DNA of 64,000 nucleotides from Rotaria macrura (lineage: Eukaryota; Rotifera; Eurotatoria; Philodinida; Philodinidae). The notes below the pieces were generated by a model. That model worked only from the letters and a program-made list of their open reading frames with translations. It had not been told where the DNA came from and made no database searches. Positions 35,831 to 53,200 of the stretch are shown piece after piece. Made by a program: the position numbers and the translations under genes. The stretch is from NCBI GenBank assembly GCA_900239685.1, contig OENT01000177.1:62001-126000 (forward strand), written 5' to 3'. Position 1 is the first letter of the stretch, and the number at the start of each line of letters is the position of its first letter.

Positions 35831-38758
35831 AGAAAATTAGTTTTAGAGTATTAATAAGCACCATTGACTGAACTGCGAGTTCAATTTCTTTTTTTGTTTT
35901 CTTTTTGAAGTTTCTTTCACTAGTATTTTTCTTCTTCTAGCAAAACGATTAAATGAAAGGAAAGCGGATGTTGAAATGCAACAGATGATTAGCGACAACA
36001 GAAAAAACTTATCTTTATCGAGTATCTGAGACAACACAGAGCAACAGAAGAAAAAAAAATAGAAAAGAACGTTTGCATTATAAAGAGGAAAAGAGAATAA
36101 ATGCCATGTTGTGTCGTTCTCTCACAGATTTCTTTCCAAAGCAACTCATTTTTTGTTGTTAGAATGGTGTCACTTTCGATTGTGAGTAAATGAAACTGTG
36201 TGTGCTGCATGTGTGAGACGATGGATGCCAAAATGTATTCTATTGCATCTCATTAGAAGCTAATGTTTTAACGATTAACATTTAAGCTGTCTTTTCGGCA
36301 CGAGAATGAGTATCTAAAAAGCATCAAGACCTATTCTATATAGTTTTAATCATAGTGATGACATGTCTCTCTATTCGATTATTGAATTTCTTAACAGTGG
36401 TGGATAAGGAAAATTTCTCGGAAATGACATCCAATTTCTAACGAAATTGCACGCACACAAAACCATCATTCTTTAAAGAAATAAATCAATTTAAGTCAAA
36501 TATAGATATCCATAGTAAGGATTAGGTCTAATAATACGCCTTCACTTCTTAAAAGAATAAGTGAGTTGATGAGAAAAGGAAAGTAGGACAAAGAATTATT
36601 TTATTAATCATTTATGTATAAGATCGAAGGCAACATAGTACTCGATATTTTTTTTTATAAACAATGAAATGCATATACTTAATCATATCAAGCGAATTTA
36701 TAATATGACTGGTAAGTTATATTGTCAAGAAGAAAAGTTGACGTGTCTCAAATATACTTAGATAGATGATTTAATTTCTTCTTCAATGTCAAATATTGAT
36801 CAGAGACAAGTACAAGATGAGTTGTGCTCTTGAAATATTATTACTTTTGATATGTATCTAAGCATGTTATTTCTGACTATTTACATAAAGCAAAGAAGCA
36901 TTTTCTGAATGGTCTAGTTCATAAGTTCAATGCTTAATGAGTGAAATTTTCGTGATAAATTAAATAATTATGATGTATAGGTGTTGTAGAAATTTTCAAT
37001 CGAACTGTAAATATCATGTGATGTTAGTTTGTGACTAGAAGAATAATGGATTGTCTGTAATCTTTAGAAGCTAAGTATGCTTAATATTCTGAACACATAC
37101 AAGGATTTAATATTTCAAGAGACTTGTTATTTTTGTTGCCTAAAAAACAAATGAATCAACCTATTTGATTAAAATATAAGGCAAATAAATAATGTTTTCT
37201 TCGATAAAAGTTGCTGGCGAATCATGCTACATATGAATATTATTAACTCAATCAGATACATCGAGTAAGTTCTAGGGCAACAACGAACATTCTTAACTTA
37301 TTAAGTTCTGTTTTTTTTATGGTTAGAGAAAAAGCGTGTTAATCAGATCAAACTTGTTTTTCAACGAGTAGGAGTATCCCGAGGTTACCAGCATTGAACG
37401 ACGTTTAATAACCCAAGAGGTCGATTCGGAGGTTAACAACAATTTTGACCGAATTTAAAGGGAATCGACTTGTTTTTCTTAATTATTTCTTTTTTGAAAT
37501 TCAATTAAACAATGAAAAGTTGAAGACAAACATAAGTTATGTGAGATCAAGAAAGTTACCGAGTTCTTTGACCGTGAGATTCTTGTCAATAAGAATTTTG
37601 TAGCAATATATATATATATATTAAAGCATACACGTTTTCATTGAATATTTGCAATGGGAGTCATAATTATGTTGTAAAGAAAGATTTTTAATATTAAGTT
37701 ATATGCTCTATTCAACATAAATATTTTGATAAAATCCTGTAAAGCGGTAATTTGCAAATAGAACTGAATCGACAAGTAAAGGTTATTGGACAATTTATTC
37801 CGCTTTTTGTCAACATTTATTGGATTTCTGTCTGAAAAATATTATTGCATGTTTGCATTGCAAATGTACTGAATATGAAGAAAACATGAGCGAGAAAAAT
37901 CTAATATGGACTAATAGCCAAGCAATAAGCCTATGCCGTTTGTTTTATATCGAAAACATGATAGGCTTGAAAAAAATGTGTAATTACGCATTAGCTCATA
38001 ACTAGAGTAAAACTTTGGAAATTTTATCATCGTTTCGAAAAATTTACGAAATAAATATAGACGAGAAAGAAAAAAAAAGAAAATTGAATTTACTCTTGAG
38101 ATTTTGAATTTATTCAGGCTTAGAAAAAACAATTAAATGAAAAAGAAACAGCTACTTCTTTTCATGCACATTGAATACTGAAGAGAAAAATGATTTATAT
38201 GAATCGTAATCAGAAAGTTTTCATGTCTAAATATATCCATGTCTGTGAAATAGTTTGAAATATAAAACATGAGTAATTGAATGGATGAATTCAAATTTTG
38301 ATTTATGCATGCAAAATTACAATTTTTTTTCCATTCTTCATAATAGTTTTCGGCAAGTATTCAACTTTGTACACGAGACAAAAAACAACAACTGAGTTGA
38401 TTACAGAGCAAATATTCAAGCGATGTGAGATGTCTGAAATACTTCTACGGTTATTCATTTATGCCTGGTAATGTTTCAGTTCTACCATTAAATAAAAATA
38501 ATATTTGCGAAGCTCTCTCAATAGATGCTTCTAGTAATCTAAATAATATTTCAGTTTTCAAGCAAAAATGACTAAATGTATATGAGAATTTACAATGTAA
38601 ATGTTATCTCCGTTCATTAATTCCTTCGATTGCAGAAAGAAAAAACGACAGCTGATGCATATAAATAAATTATGAATATAAAAAAGTATTGACTAAGTAA
38701 TCGTGCATTCGTTAGAGAAAAAAAAACTACCCTTTTTCTTTCATTCAATGTAACTTAC
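35831..38758. other. 5' region or long first intron of MCTP
   Basis: About 2.9 kb without other coding sequence. If the 39109-38759 exon belongs to MCTP this is most of its first intron (38758-35666, 3.1 kb) and also holds the promoter of the short form. A TA repeat is near 37608-37622. Confidence 0.5.
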
Positions 38759-39109
38759 GGAAACAGAAATAACAGGTGGCAATGATGAATACGTAGAAAT
38801 ATCATTATCACATGGTGGTGGCGATGATGCTGCATACTTTCTTGTTTTATTGAAATGTGATTTAACAGTCATCAATAAAGATAAATGATTTGAAAACGAA
38901 ATAGGTGTTGTGTTTTCTAGACGAGGTTTTTTTTCACAATTATCAACGTCCATAGTACTGACTGATGTGCATTTCGGACTCATTAATGCTGTTGATGAAG
39001 ATAAAGCTCTTCGTTCTATTTGACGACGACTGCCACCGAATTTTTCGCGTACTTGCCGTAAGATTGAGCGTGATCGATTATTTTCTGTATTCGAATTCTC
39101 ACCAGACAT
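38759..39109 (-). CDS. Candidate alternative first coding exon of MCTP
   Basis: A 117-codon frame starting MSGENSNTENNRSRSILRQV ends in phase 0 at a strong donor (GTAAGT at 38758). MCTP exon 2 (35665) begins in phase 0 after a good acceptor, so the two join without frame loss. The encoded segment is Ser-rich and basic (REKFGGSRRQIERRALSSS), similar in character to the long N-termini of vertebrate MCTP1. No other minus-strand exon that could take this donor was found between the two. It could still belong to an unrecognised separate gene. Confidence 0.55.
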
Positions 39110-41397
39110 TTTTTATCGACTGAATATCGACTGAAAAAAAATGAAAAGTTCATATTTAAACCTTCTATCACCATTCTCAGATCAAATATTTCTATTCATT
39201 AAATAGAACGTAGCAAACATCGGTCATGAGGCAAATCACTATAAGAAAGCAAATATTGATCTTCTCTATAGGTAATATTTGACTCGTAAAGAAATATTTT
39301 CTTTTTCTACAATTGCTCTTGAATATTCATCGAAGAACTATTGTCATGATTGGGTTTCTGATTCTTTTCATTTGATAATAGGAGACGCAAAACTTGTAAA
39401 CGAATCGGGTAGGTAACGGAGTTTATAAAGACACTAATCTATTTATTTTCTCGATAGAAGTAACGATTTATTTACAAGCAAAATAAAAACATTTGATTTC
39501 TTATAATAACCTGTTCGTCGGAAAACGTATGTCAAAAGTTTGGTAATGCTTATTGAAAAGAATATACTAATGCTAGAAAAATAGAGGAAAATAATAAAAT
39601 AGTCTCCAATCTTGCATACTACGACAGTACTTTATAGAAATAAGCAATTCACAAAGTGAAAGAAAAAAAGAGTGACTAGAAAAGAGTGGTTGAATAACTT
39701 GGAGTAATTAATACCTTTACAGCCGTAAGATATCTTGATGAAATGAAATAGTTTTTTCCTTGTTTTCCTCTAAACTATTTTCGTCGATTTAACTGTAGTT
39801 TCCATCTATTAAACTGAAAGAAATGCTCTTTTTTTTGTCGACATTGCATCAATAAATCTTGAAAACTATTGTTTAATACAATTACTCATAGTTTTGTGAT
39901 ATATTTTGCATAATCCTACGAAAAAAATGCTTACGATTCAACTCCCAATGGCTTAATAATCGATAAATGGAAATCAATCGAGCTATCAATAAAGTCCCGG
40001 GGAGATTGCCTAGATGATTACCTAAACTATTGCGTTTTTTTTTATAACGATATTAAACTTATAAATTGCGTTCATTTAGCGTACATTTTTTTCATGGTAG
40101 TTACATATAGATGTACACATATGAATCAACTTACGTAATAATTGCTCATTCAACAACTTTTCTCTAGTCATAGTATCTGACGACTAGTGCCAATCCTTGT
40201 AGTTCCTATTTATTTTTATCATCGCAATCTATCGCACATGTTAAGCATTGAAGGCACAAGTCAATATTGACTAGTCAGAAAAAAAAACGAAACGAAACAT
40301 AATTCTGATTTTTTCTTCCCTTTTTTTTTAAAGTGAATTACTTCAAGTATTTATATTGATGAAGAAGTATTAGAGAAGGAAAAAAGGCAACCAATAAAAA
40401 AAATAATTGGAACATTCAATTCAATCAAGAACGATTTGCCTATCGGGAATGTCTGACTTTTATTGAACCTCATACCTCTCGAGTAATCATCTTAGAGGAA
40501 AAATACAAAAAGAACAGAACAACTCAACTGTTTGTATCTTGTTATAATGTTTTCCTTTTTCTATAGTGTAATGAATGAAAATGTCGTGTACACTTACCAC
40601 TTCTGTAATCATCATGAATCGTGTTCCCTTTTTTAAGCTAAAAACAAAAAAAAATAAGAGATGCAGTGCATTCAAGGAATAAAAATGTTGTTGATCAATA
40701 TGCAGATCAACTGTCTTTAATAAAATCAGACATGGATGTAGACATTGTCAAGAAGAAGAAAAATGAATATGTGTCACGATCACGAGACATCGAAGTATAC
40801 CATCGATCACTCCATTAAAAAGAGTTTTGAATCATTTGATGACAATCAACACGATGCCTCGAAATTTTCCATGTTTGATCGACAATAATTTTTCTTTTTT
40901 CATCAAGAAATAATATGAATATCCATTGATAGACATATATAGACATGTGTCAAGAGATTTGTTGTTGAGAAAATTATAAGGATAATTCACTTTTCTTTTC
41001 TTGTGCTCCATCGATTCACAGAACAACATAGAATATCAAAAACTGAAGAAGAAAAATAAAAATCATTAACAATATCAATGTGATATAGATACTATTCTAA
41101 GAATAATCTTCAAATTTTATTCTTTAATTAATCGCTAAAATATAAATAGACACAATAATTCAATCATGACATAGACAAAAATGATGTGCTCATGTATCTA
41201 ATTACATTTAAACTAAGATGAAGTATTTCATTGTTTTCTTTTGTTTTTTATGAACGATTCTTTGCATGCATTATTTCAACAATGTGTTCGATAGATTTAA
41301 TCAGTGTGAATTGCTACAGATACAAATAACAACAATAACAAAACGAAAAATACATTTCATGAGAATGAAACAATAACAAAGAAGAAAAATATGAGGA
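39110..41397. other. Gene-free spacer
   Basis: About 2.3 kb between the upstream MCTP exon and the 3' end of RUVBL2. AT-rich; no supported feature. Confidence 0.65.
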
Positions 41398-45308
<3,911 letters not shown>

Positions 45309-46656
45309 TTTTATTGTATTTGAACGAATTGGTATCACAGTGGTAAATAATGAGCAAGAGAAATGCAAAGAAAACTGACGTTGCCTAGGACGGACCCTTT
45401 CTTTATTCGAAAATCAAGTTTATCGGATAGGTTAGTGATTGAATGAATCAAATGAACATACATACATAATATTAGTAGAAAGTAATAATGAATGAACGAA
45501 TCGCAATTTTGACCAATGGTGTCGCTAGACATGTACATTGACCATCATATGAGCATCAAGCTAGGTTGAAAAGGCTGTTGTTTTGAAGTATGTATCGGTA
45601 GCTTTATAGAAATAGTATCAAGTGTAAGAATACATCGTTTTTTCATCTATACAATGAAATGTATAAATATTTTGTTCGGTAGGAATAGGAGTAAAAGCCT
45701 GATTTGAAACATCAAGTGTTACATTTTGCAATGTCTTAATACATACAAATGAAAAATACTTCACTTGTCTTGTGTATTGTCTTGAACTTTGAAGGCAACG
45801 GCGATTGATAAAATCTGAATAATATCCATTGAACTACTTGGACTATTGTTTGAAAATTTTTCAATGAAAGTATAATGATAATTGAGATGTTTTTGTTTTT
45901 CTTATTTTATCTAACTAACAACAATATTCAAGCATCTGTCATTTACACGTTTCCATGAATGTGTATTGAACAGATGTTATTTACACAGCATGTATGAGTT
46001 TGACTTGATTTTCTTTGTCAGAATAATGTCATGTTTCATAAAGCGTCAGCATCTGAGAGTTTAGAATTTCTATTTGATTCGTACTTGATAATCTACAGTT
46101 GAACCTAAGTCCCTGAAAATATCTATGTTTCAATTAGAAAATATTAGATCTATAACCGATCAATATAGAACCATTACTGTTAATGGTCATATGTCAGTTG
46201 TATCAATAGTGTCATATTTTCACGATTGGCATGTCTCTGACTAGATATTGCTTTCGAGAGAAACAAGACCAAGTTAAATTCTATCGTTTCATCTAAAGTT
46301 CATTACTTTCACATTGTTTTCATAAATGCAAAAGATAAGTCTATGCCGATAATTTGGTAGATTAGTTGAAGAACCTATTCAAAACTGACTGATGAATACA
46401 TACATCATGATGGTCAAGTGATTTACTATTGAACAATGAACTCAATAGAATACCTGTTGTAGACAAGCCATGGGATTGTCTTGACGTCTATTCTTTAGGA
46501 GAAGTAAGCTATCCAAAAAAAATGAATTCAATCAAATACTTTTCTCGTTGCACTTAGACGCTCTCTATTGTCTCTCTTTGATCGTAGGTATATACACTTG
46601 CCATGCTTTTCATTGATCAATTAGTAAAATGAAATTGGCGTAATAATCCTCCATAA
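45309..46656. other. Gene-free upstream region of RUVBL2
   Basis: About 1.3 kb, AT-rich, presumably including the RUVBL2 promoter next to 45308. Nothing else supported. Confidence 0.6.
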
Positions 46657-46895
46657 CGTTCAGTTATCGTCAAAAATCTGGATGGTCGAGTAAATATCGA
46701 CGAATTCGATGTTGATGTAGAAACAAAACATGCTGATATTTACAATATGAACCGGTTGAAAAATGAATATCAATATGATTTTAAACTAGTCAAAATCGAA
46801 ATTTTATCTCTTTGTTGTCAATATGATATTCCTGAACTATGATACACTGACTATATGATGGCATTACTTATGCTATTGAAAAATATCTAGCACTT
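46657..46895 (+). pseudogene. Coding-like remnant, family unknown
   Basis: A frame without ATG reads RSVIVKNLDGRVNIDEFDVD and continues for about 61 codons to LSLCCQYDIPEL, then one stop, then the same frame stays open for YTDYMMALLMLLKNI. Residue use looks coding (mixed Asp, Glu, Lys, Val), unlike the Phe/Lys/Ile-dominated chance frames around it. No upstream exon with a start was found. Likely a decayed gene fragment; chance is not excluded. Confidence 0.3.
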
Positions 46896-47761
46896 CCTTC
46901 AGTATTAACTTGTTCTTCTCTCTGTACTTGATCTTTACACCTCTACTGTCTTATTATATCTATGTACTGCCCAGAAAAAAATATGTCTAGTGGGTTGCAA
47001 ATAAAAAAGTAAAAATAAACTGTATCGAAATGATTACATCAACCATTGTTCATATCTAACATTTAAGAGACAATTTAACGATATTTGCATACAAAAAGAA
47101 TTAGATAGAAAAAAAAATACATGCTGCTAACGAAAGTTACGGACGAAAAATTTTAAATCAATGAAGTTTCGATATCAGTTTCAAAATACACAATGACAAT
47201 GATTAACTGATTCATTTATGCATGCATACAATTGAGATCGATGATCCTATTGCCTTGATTTCATGATAATCATTTGTAGAAATGATTGGAAGTAACGGAT
47301 TCTATCTCCAACAGTAAAGTATACCTAATATTAGTTGACATGCTATGGGGATGATACAGAGTTTAGTATTCCTTGAAAATGCGTGGATACTTCAAAGCAT
47401 TTTCTCTGGTATCCTGCTTCTCGAAACATGGGTAGACCAAATAATAGAATATGAATACTTGATCGAGCAGACGATATTTTCATAGTCGTAAGAATATTTG
47501 TAAAAAGAAAACTTTCATACTGTCAAAGGTAATATAACAGTTCGATTAGAAAAAGGCAATAAGATTGAAATGTAAGATTGACTAGAGTTCGCTTTTTACG
47601 AAGAATAACCATCACCGTGAAATTTATATTCGACAAGAATAGCGCGATTTTTAGACTTCTATTGACTACATCTAGTTACCATTGACTTTTTAGTTTGACT
47701 GTCAGGTCAAACTGTATTTTTATTTATCGATTATTTGTTTTTAGTTATTTCTAATTTATCT

Positions 47762-48706
47762 ATGAAATCCTTTACGAAAATCGAACAACGTGGCGATCGC
47801 ATTCCTAGTCTCATGTCGTCGAAGAAAATTTTTCATTGGTTTATCGGATTTTTTATTACTGTTCTCGTTATTGTCATAACAGTTATTGTATTTCTTCGAC
47901 TATCATTCCTGAACTATTGGCGAACGCGTGTCGCTTCAATGAGCAACCGTAAGAAGTCTAAGTTCAGTATCTCTGCTTCGATACGAACCGAATTTAGTTA
48001 TCTAACTGAATCTACTCTTGTTCGTCTTGCTTTCGAAAACTGTCGACTGAATATTAGTCATGTCTCTCTATTAAAATGGACAGCAAGTTTCCACATTCTA
48101 GGAGAAGAGACCATTGGGATTTTTTTCTATGAGATTTATTTAGTTATTCATTACTTATGTATTATGATGATGTTTCATTACATTCATGCCTTTACTCTCA
48201 CCTACACTCTAAATGTTTACAAAGACCTATGGAATTTATTCGAAATACCAACTAATTTATTATAGATGTCCTTTTACATATAAAAAAAGTCCGATTCAAT
48301 GGCTAATGGCAAAATGAGTAACGCTAGATTTAGACACGGTTGCAGTCAAAAGTCGGAACTATGCATTTTGAAATCATTCGGTACTAAAACAAGAAGAATA
48401 CCGTTCTGTGTTTTTGTTACATTTTCAAGGCTTACTTCTCATGAAAGAAGAATCATCGAAAAACTTTTCATTCAAGATCGACGTCTTAGCAGATTCCTCG
48501 AAATCGATCACATTTCCTTCAGCTTTTTATACATTCACTTGTGAGTGATATACTTTCTTTCTCAAATGTTTTGAGAACCATGATTTGATTCTTTTAGCAA
48601 TGTAGAGTTCTTTTCTTTTCCGACGCCACTCGAGTTTCGTACAGTACAAAATGTTCAAAGAAAATTTTTCTGGTGCATAAAATCCCCAATAATATCAATA
48701 GATTAG
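47762..48706 (+). pseudogene. Degenerate or unresolved gene with an N-terminal membrane anchor
   Basis: The first frame starts MKSFTKIEQRGDRIP and has a signal-anchor-like segment (about residues 24-46, FHWFIGFFITVLVIVITVIVF), then an Arg/Lys/Ser-rich stretch and a long open tail to 48265. Two overlapping coding-like frames follow. In one, a 57-nt intron with strong signals (donor GTGAGT at 48541, AG at 48596-48597) links FSFLYIH to NVEFFSFPTPLEFRTVQ and a stop at 48704-48706. In the other, YYRCPFTYKKSPIQWLMAK is broken by stops. I could not join the parts into one open frame, which suggests a frameshifted pseudogene or missed introns. A type II membrane topology like that of a glycosyltransferase is possible, but no catalytic motif is seen. 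Confidence 0.35.
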
Positions 48707-49180
48707 ATTGAATTTTCTATGAACTAATTTTGTAATCGATTTAAAGTTCAGTTTTCGAGTCCACAAAAACAAATCTTACTATTCTATCTCTGTAATTGTT
48801 AAAATTGAAATGATGACAGAAACAAATCATAGATAAATTGACCCGTCGTAACTCAAGACTAAATGATTTTTTTTGTTCGATATTTTTGTCAGTTTAAGAA
48901 CCTATGAATATTCAAAAGCTCATCGATTGCACGAATAGCTATCTGATTTTAATTGAGCGATTAGTTTATACCGTAGTCTAAAATCTACAAGGGTGTGAAG
49001 TTTCACAATTTTTAAGTACTTAACACACCATATGAATGACTTTCTTTTTAAATATAACTATTTGATGAGAATGAGTTGAATAGAGAGTAAACACTGACAT
49101 AGTTCTATTAAGAATATCAAGTTGATTTGCAGCAACTATGTTCAAATAGTCAGATTTAAAAAAATTTTACGTTTTGTCTT
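48707..49180 (+). other. Upstream region of the secreted EEP-fold gene
   Basis: 474 bp, AT-rich; expected to carry the promoter and 5' untranslated region. No motif assigned. Confidence 0.5.
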
Positions 49181-50249
49181 ATGAAAGTGCACTTACTATT
49201 TATTGTTTTAGTTACGTACAATGATCAGAGTATATGGAGTTCATCATCGGAAGATGTAACTAGAAATGATATCAACGCTCGTGTGACTCCAACTGAGCCC
49301 ATGTACGACGATGGAAGTCAAATATTGATAGATAATGATCTTCATTCATCTGCATTAGATTTTCCATTGATCTTGATGACGTTCAATGTTCAATTTTATC
49401 AAACTAGTAAAACAACCACTCCAATTGCTAATTTTATCCTGGAATATCAACCTGATGTGGTTTGTCTTCAAGAAAATAAGCAATATCATGATTGGACAAT
49501 GACAACTTTCATACCGTTAAATTTAAGCTCATCTTATATTCTTGCATCTGATTGTCAGACTGAAATAATCGGTGATTATAGTTTATCGAATACTATCTAT
49601 GTTCATCGAAAGCACATGTATCAGCATTTTTCATACCATCCTGTTAATCTTACGCTAGGCGGTAGACTACAGCGATGTGCTAATGTTATTCAGTTGTATG
49701 ATACTACTATCGCCAATGTACATTTATCTGGCGAAGGATTAGATGATCAGATGCACAGACAATTGCGACACCAAAAACGGTTGCAATTAAAAGAAATCGT
49801 GAGAATATATGATCCTGACATAATCATGGGTGAGATGAAAGAAAATATTAATTTATGATTTCATTTTATTTCTATCTTTATTTTTAAATCATATAGGTGA
49901 TTTCAACAGTGAAAATTCAAATCAAGTTGCCTCTGCATACCTAAGAAAATATGATTTCTACAGAAGATTTTCCATACCTGAGAAAGCGGTGTTTTTTCGC
50001 TATTATATGGATGGTGCACACTATTTACGTGACTACTCGCCCTATGTTCCTGCCTACAATGAATCATTTATTGGAGTAACTAGTATATATGGTGGCACAC
50101 CTGATTGGGTTTATGTAAAAAATAAAACACGTCTAACAGGTGGAATCAAAAATTATCATACGATCAATGCAACATTGTCCGATCATAATGCAGTAGCCGT
50201 CGAGTACATATTTTCGAAGAAAACAAGAATCTATTCGATGATTTCTTAA
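49181..50249 (+). CDS. Secreted endonuclease/exonuclease/phosphatase (EEP) superfamily hydrolase
   Basis: Metal-dependent phosphodiesterase fold shared by DNase I, AP endonucleases and neutral sphingomyelinases; the substrate cannot be told from sequence. Two exons, 49181-49829 and 49897-50249, join in phase 1 (intron 67 nt) to 333 residues. The N-terminus (MKVHLLFIVLVTYNDQS) looks like a signal peptide, and NLSS and NLTL are glycosylation sequons. EEP motifs appear in order: TFNVQF (Asn69), PDVVCLQENK (metal-binding Glu98), NVHLSGEG (His181), GDFNSEN (Asp218, Asn220; this motif spans the splice), PDWVYVKN (Asp286) and LSDHNAV (Asp312-His313). All catalytic positions are kept, so an active enzyme is likely. 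No neighbour suggests a pathway. Confidence 0.85.
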
Positions 50250-53200
50250 AATTCTTGTCGATTAATTTCTGTGCAAACGAAAGAAAATCATGAAATTATC
50301 TATACTAGTGAGAACGGTTCAACGTGAGTATAGTTAAACTTGAAAAACCTTCATATGAATACGGATGTTGACACGTTGAATAAATCACATTTCAAGTCCA
50401 CATTTCGAGTTTCTTATAAAACAGAACACTGTTAAAGGTAGATGTATGTATTCATTGAAAATCGAATATGGACTTGATACGTTTATATTCTTGGTATTAT
50501 CAAATGATAAATAGAATGCGTATATTGTTTTTTTTTCACTTTGCTCATATGAGTATGAAAAATCTCATGTTTATTCATTCCACTGGACACTCATTCTAAT
50601 TGATTTCTAGTCAATATGATGATTATAAGCACTACATTAAATTTCATTGAAATCCAACGAACGATCAGTTACAGGCTACTGAAAACAATCTAGTAGCCTT
50701 ATGTTAGTATAAATAATTGAGAGTCGAGTACATCTTCTTCGGACAATGAAGGAAAAATCGAACACAAAAATTAACATAATGAATCGCCAGTGTGTTCATA
50801 GTATTATTGACAATGATTCGATGGTTCTCTCTCTTATCTTTTCGGTAAAATATTTGCTCTCCTACAAGTATCGAAGGAAAAAACTTCGTACAAAAACTTT
50901 GGTCAACAGGAAATAAGATGTTATAGATCTTAAAGTATTTCAGAACTGTCAAAACGCAAAATAGATACTTACCTGTCTATTTATTCAATATGGAAAAGGA
51001 AAACGATTACATTTGACATGGCACTAACAAATCTAGAAAGAAGCGTGCATTTCGATTGAAAATTTCCAAGTTTTCCAGGATTCGGTGATTCACAGCAAAT
51101 TTACTAAGCAAATCTTTCTTTCTAATTTTTATTCAATGAATAGTCTCGATCAGATTAGATATTACTTGAAAACATTTTACTTGTCAATCAGTATTCTATT
51201 CTAACAGTTTACTTGATCCTCGTATTAATTGTTCACTTTTAAATTTAGAGGCTTATTAATATGTTCGTCGTGGTTTAAATCATGTTCCTTCGCAGAAATA
51301 TTTTACATTTAAAAAATAAAATGATTATACTTATGATTAATCATGAAACGATCTAGAAAACTAATGACTATTCAATGACTACATGAGATGTGTTAATTAT
51401 TCTTATTCTCACACGTCAGTCTATATGAACTTTGTTTCATAAAAAACAAGACATAGAAACGAAGTTGAACTGACTCACAAAAAAAATATTTAAATTTACC
51501 GCGCCTAACCAATTCACTATCATTTTTCTTTACTCAATGCTACTGATAAGAATCTATGAACAAATACCTAAAATATCATCTGTATTTAGATAATAAATAT
51601 TCACAAGTAAAAAACTATTGTCTTTTTCTCATATCTATTGATGTTTTCTGAATGAGTCGATTTCTACCTACCAATATATCAGACTGATTACTATGATCTC
51701 TAAAGTTTTCAACAGAAAAAAGCCACATGACATGTTTCTTTTCAAGCGTGATTATGTTTGATAGAGCCATAGATCTTCTCGAAAATTTTTGGCATCTGTT
51801 TTATAATCAATTTTCACTGGAATACACTATTAAAACTATTGCCATTTAATCATGCACAATCATTGAACTTTATTCGATACAAAAATGAATTTGTTAGTTT
51901 TTCCTATGGTTGTACGTAGATTGTATTCAATATACTATTTCAGTCTTTCCGTTCAGCAACAATAGATCGGAATCAGAGACTATCATAGAACATGATGAAT
52001 TCAAATAGAAATAGTTTTATTACATTTTTAGTCAAGATCTTTGATGTTCAATATGTTTCGATCATCGAAGAAGAATGATATTTTAAGAATTTTTCCTAAC
52101 GACTCAAATGAATTACAAAACTGAAATTGAGTACAAGTGTAGGCGATGTTAGAATAAGCGTATGACCTTGAAAGCGAACTTCAACAAAGACAATGAAAGC
52201 AAAAGTAATGTTTCAATCGAGAAATCCAATTGTAATCGACTCAATTGGAAAATAGTTTATTTGAATCAAACATCTTTTAAGAATAGATAATTGTTAAGTA
52301 GAAAAGCGTATTTTTGTACTTCATGGTACTTTTCTAAAGAATACAAGGACCCTTTGCTTCTCTCGAAGATTATCCTATTTATAAACAATTCATAATCAAA
52401 TAACGAATAGAGAAAGATTTTTGTCTCTAGTAGGTAAATTAACATGATACTTGGCATAACAACAACATATCTTAATCAATATTCTTAATTTTCATCATCG
52501 ACGTCACTTTGCCATGTGATGCTATCAAAAAACAATAAGTATCAAGTGATACATGAAAAAATTTCTTCTATATATTTCATTTCCAAATCTAATATCATGT
52601 CTTTTTTGTGAACTGCTTGATAAAAAATACAGACGCGGTTCTCAGAAAATAGTTTCCTTTTCATTTCTTCTGCCAAGGGCTTTAAAAGAATGTCTTTTTG
52701 ACGATTTCTGATAGCAATCAATAGTCGTACGGACGAAACATCTCCTATTTAAGTACATGTATCATATTGAATGATAAGCAATAACCAATAAAAAAGAAAC
52801 ACTCAATATCATTAGATTTGTAAGTGCTGGTCAACTATTTAATTAGATTAAATCAAACCAAACGTAACTGTATACAAGTTCTTTTATAAATCAAGGCGAT
52901 ACATGTCACATGACACTGATAATAAAAATCGATGCACATTTGTATACATAAGATTAATTGTAGCATCGTAATCGAGTTGGCAAGATCACTTGGTGTGTAG
53001 TTTTGTTTTCACATATTTTATTTTTACATTCAATCGTTTCAATAGAACATTTTTCTATTGAGAAAATCAACGATGATTACTAAACTGACGATAGATCAAA
53101 TCTTTCAAGTTTCTACTTAAATCATAACTTCTTCTAACACATATACGAATCCTATCGAGAAAATTTTCACGAAAAAATCACAAGGTAATCAGGTTCATTG

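Noticed and set aside
35843-36231. Two overlapping minus-strand ORFs upstream of MCTP
   Set aside because: Hydrophobic, Cys/Phe/Ser-rich chance frames in a T-rich stretch, not in frame with a usable donor.
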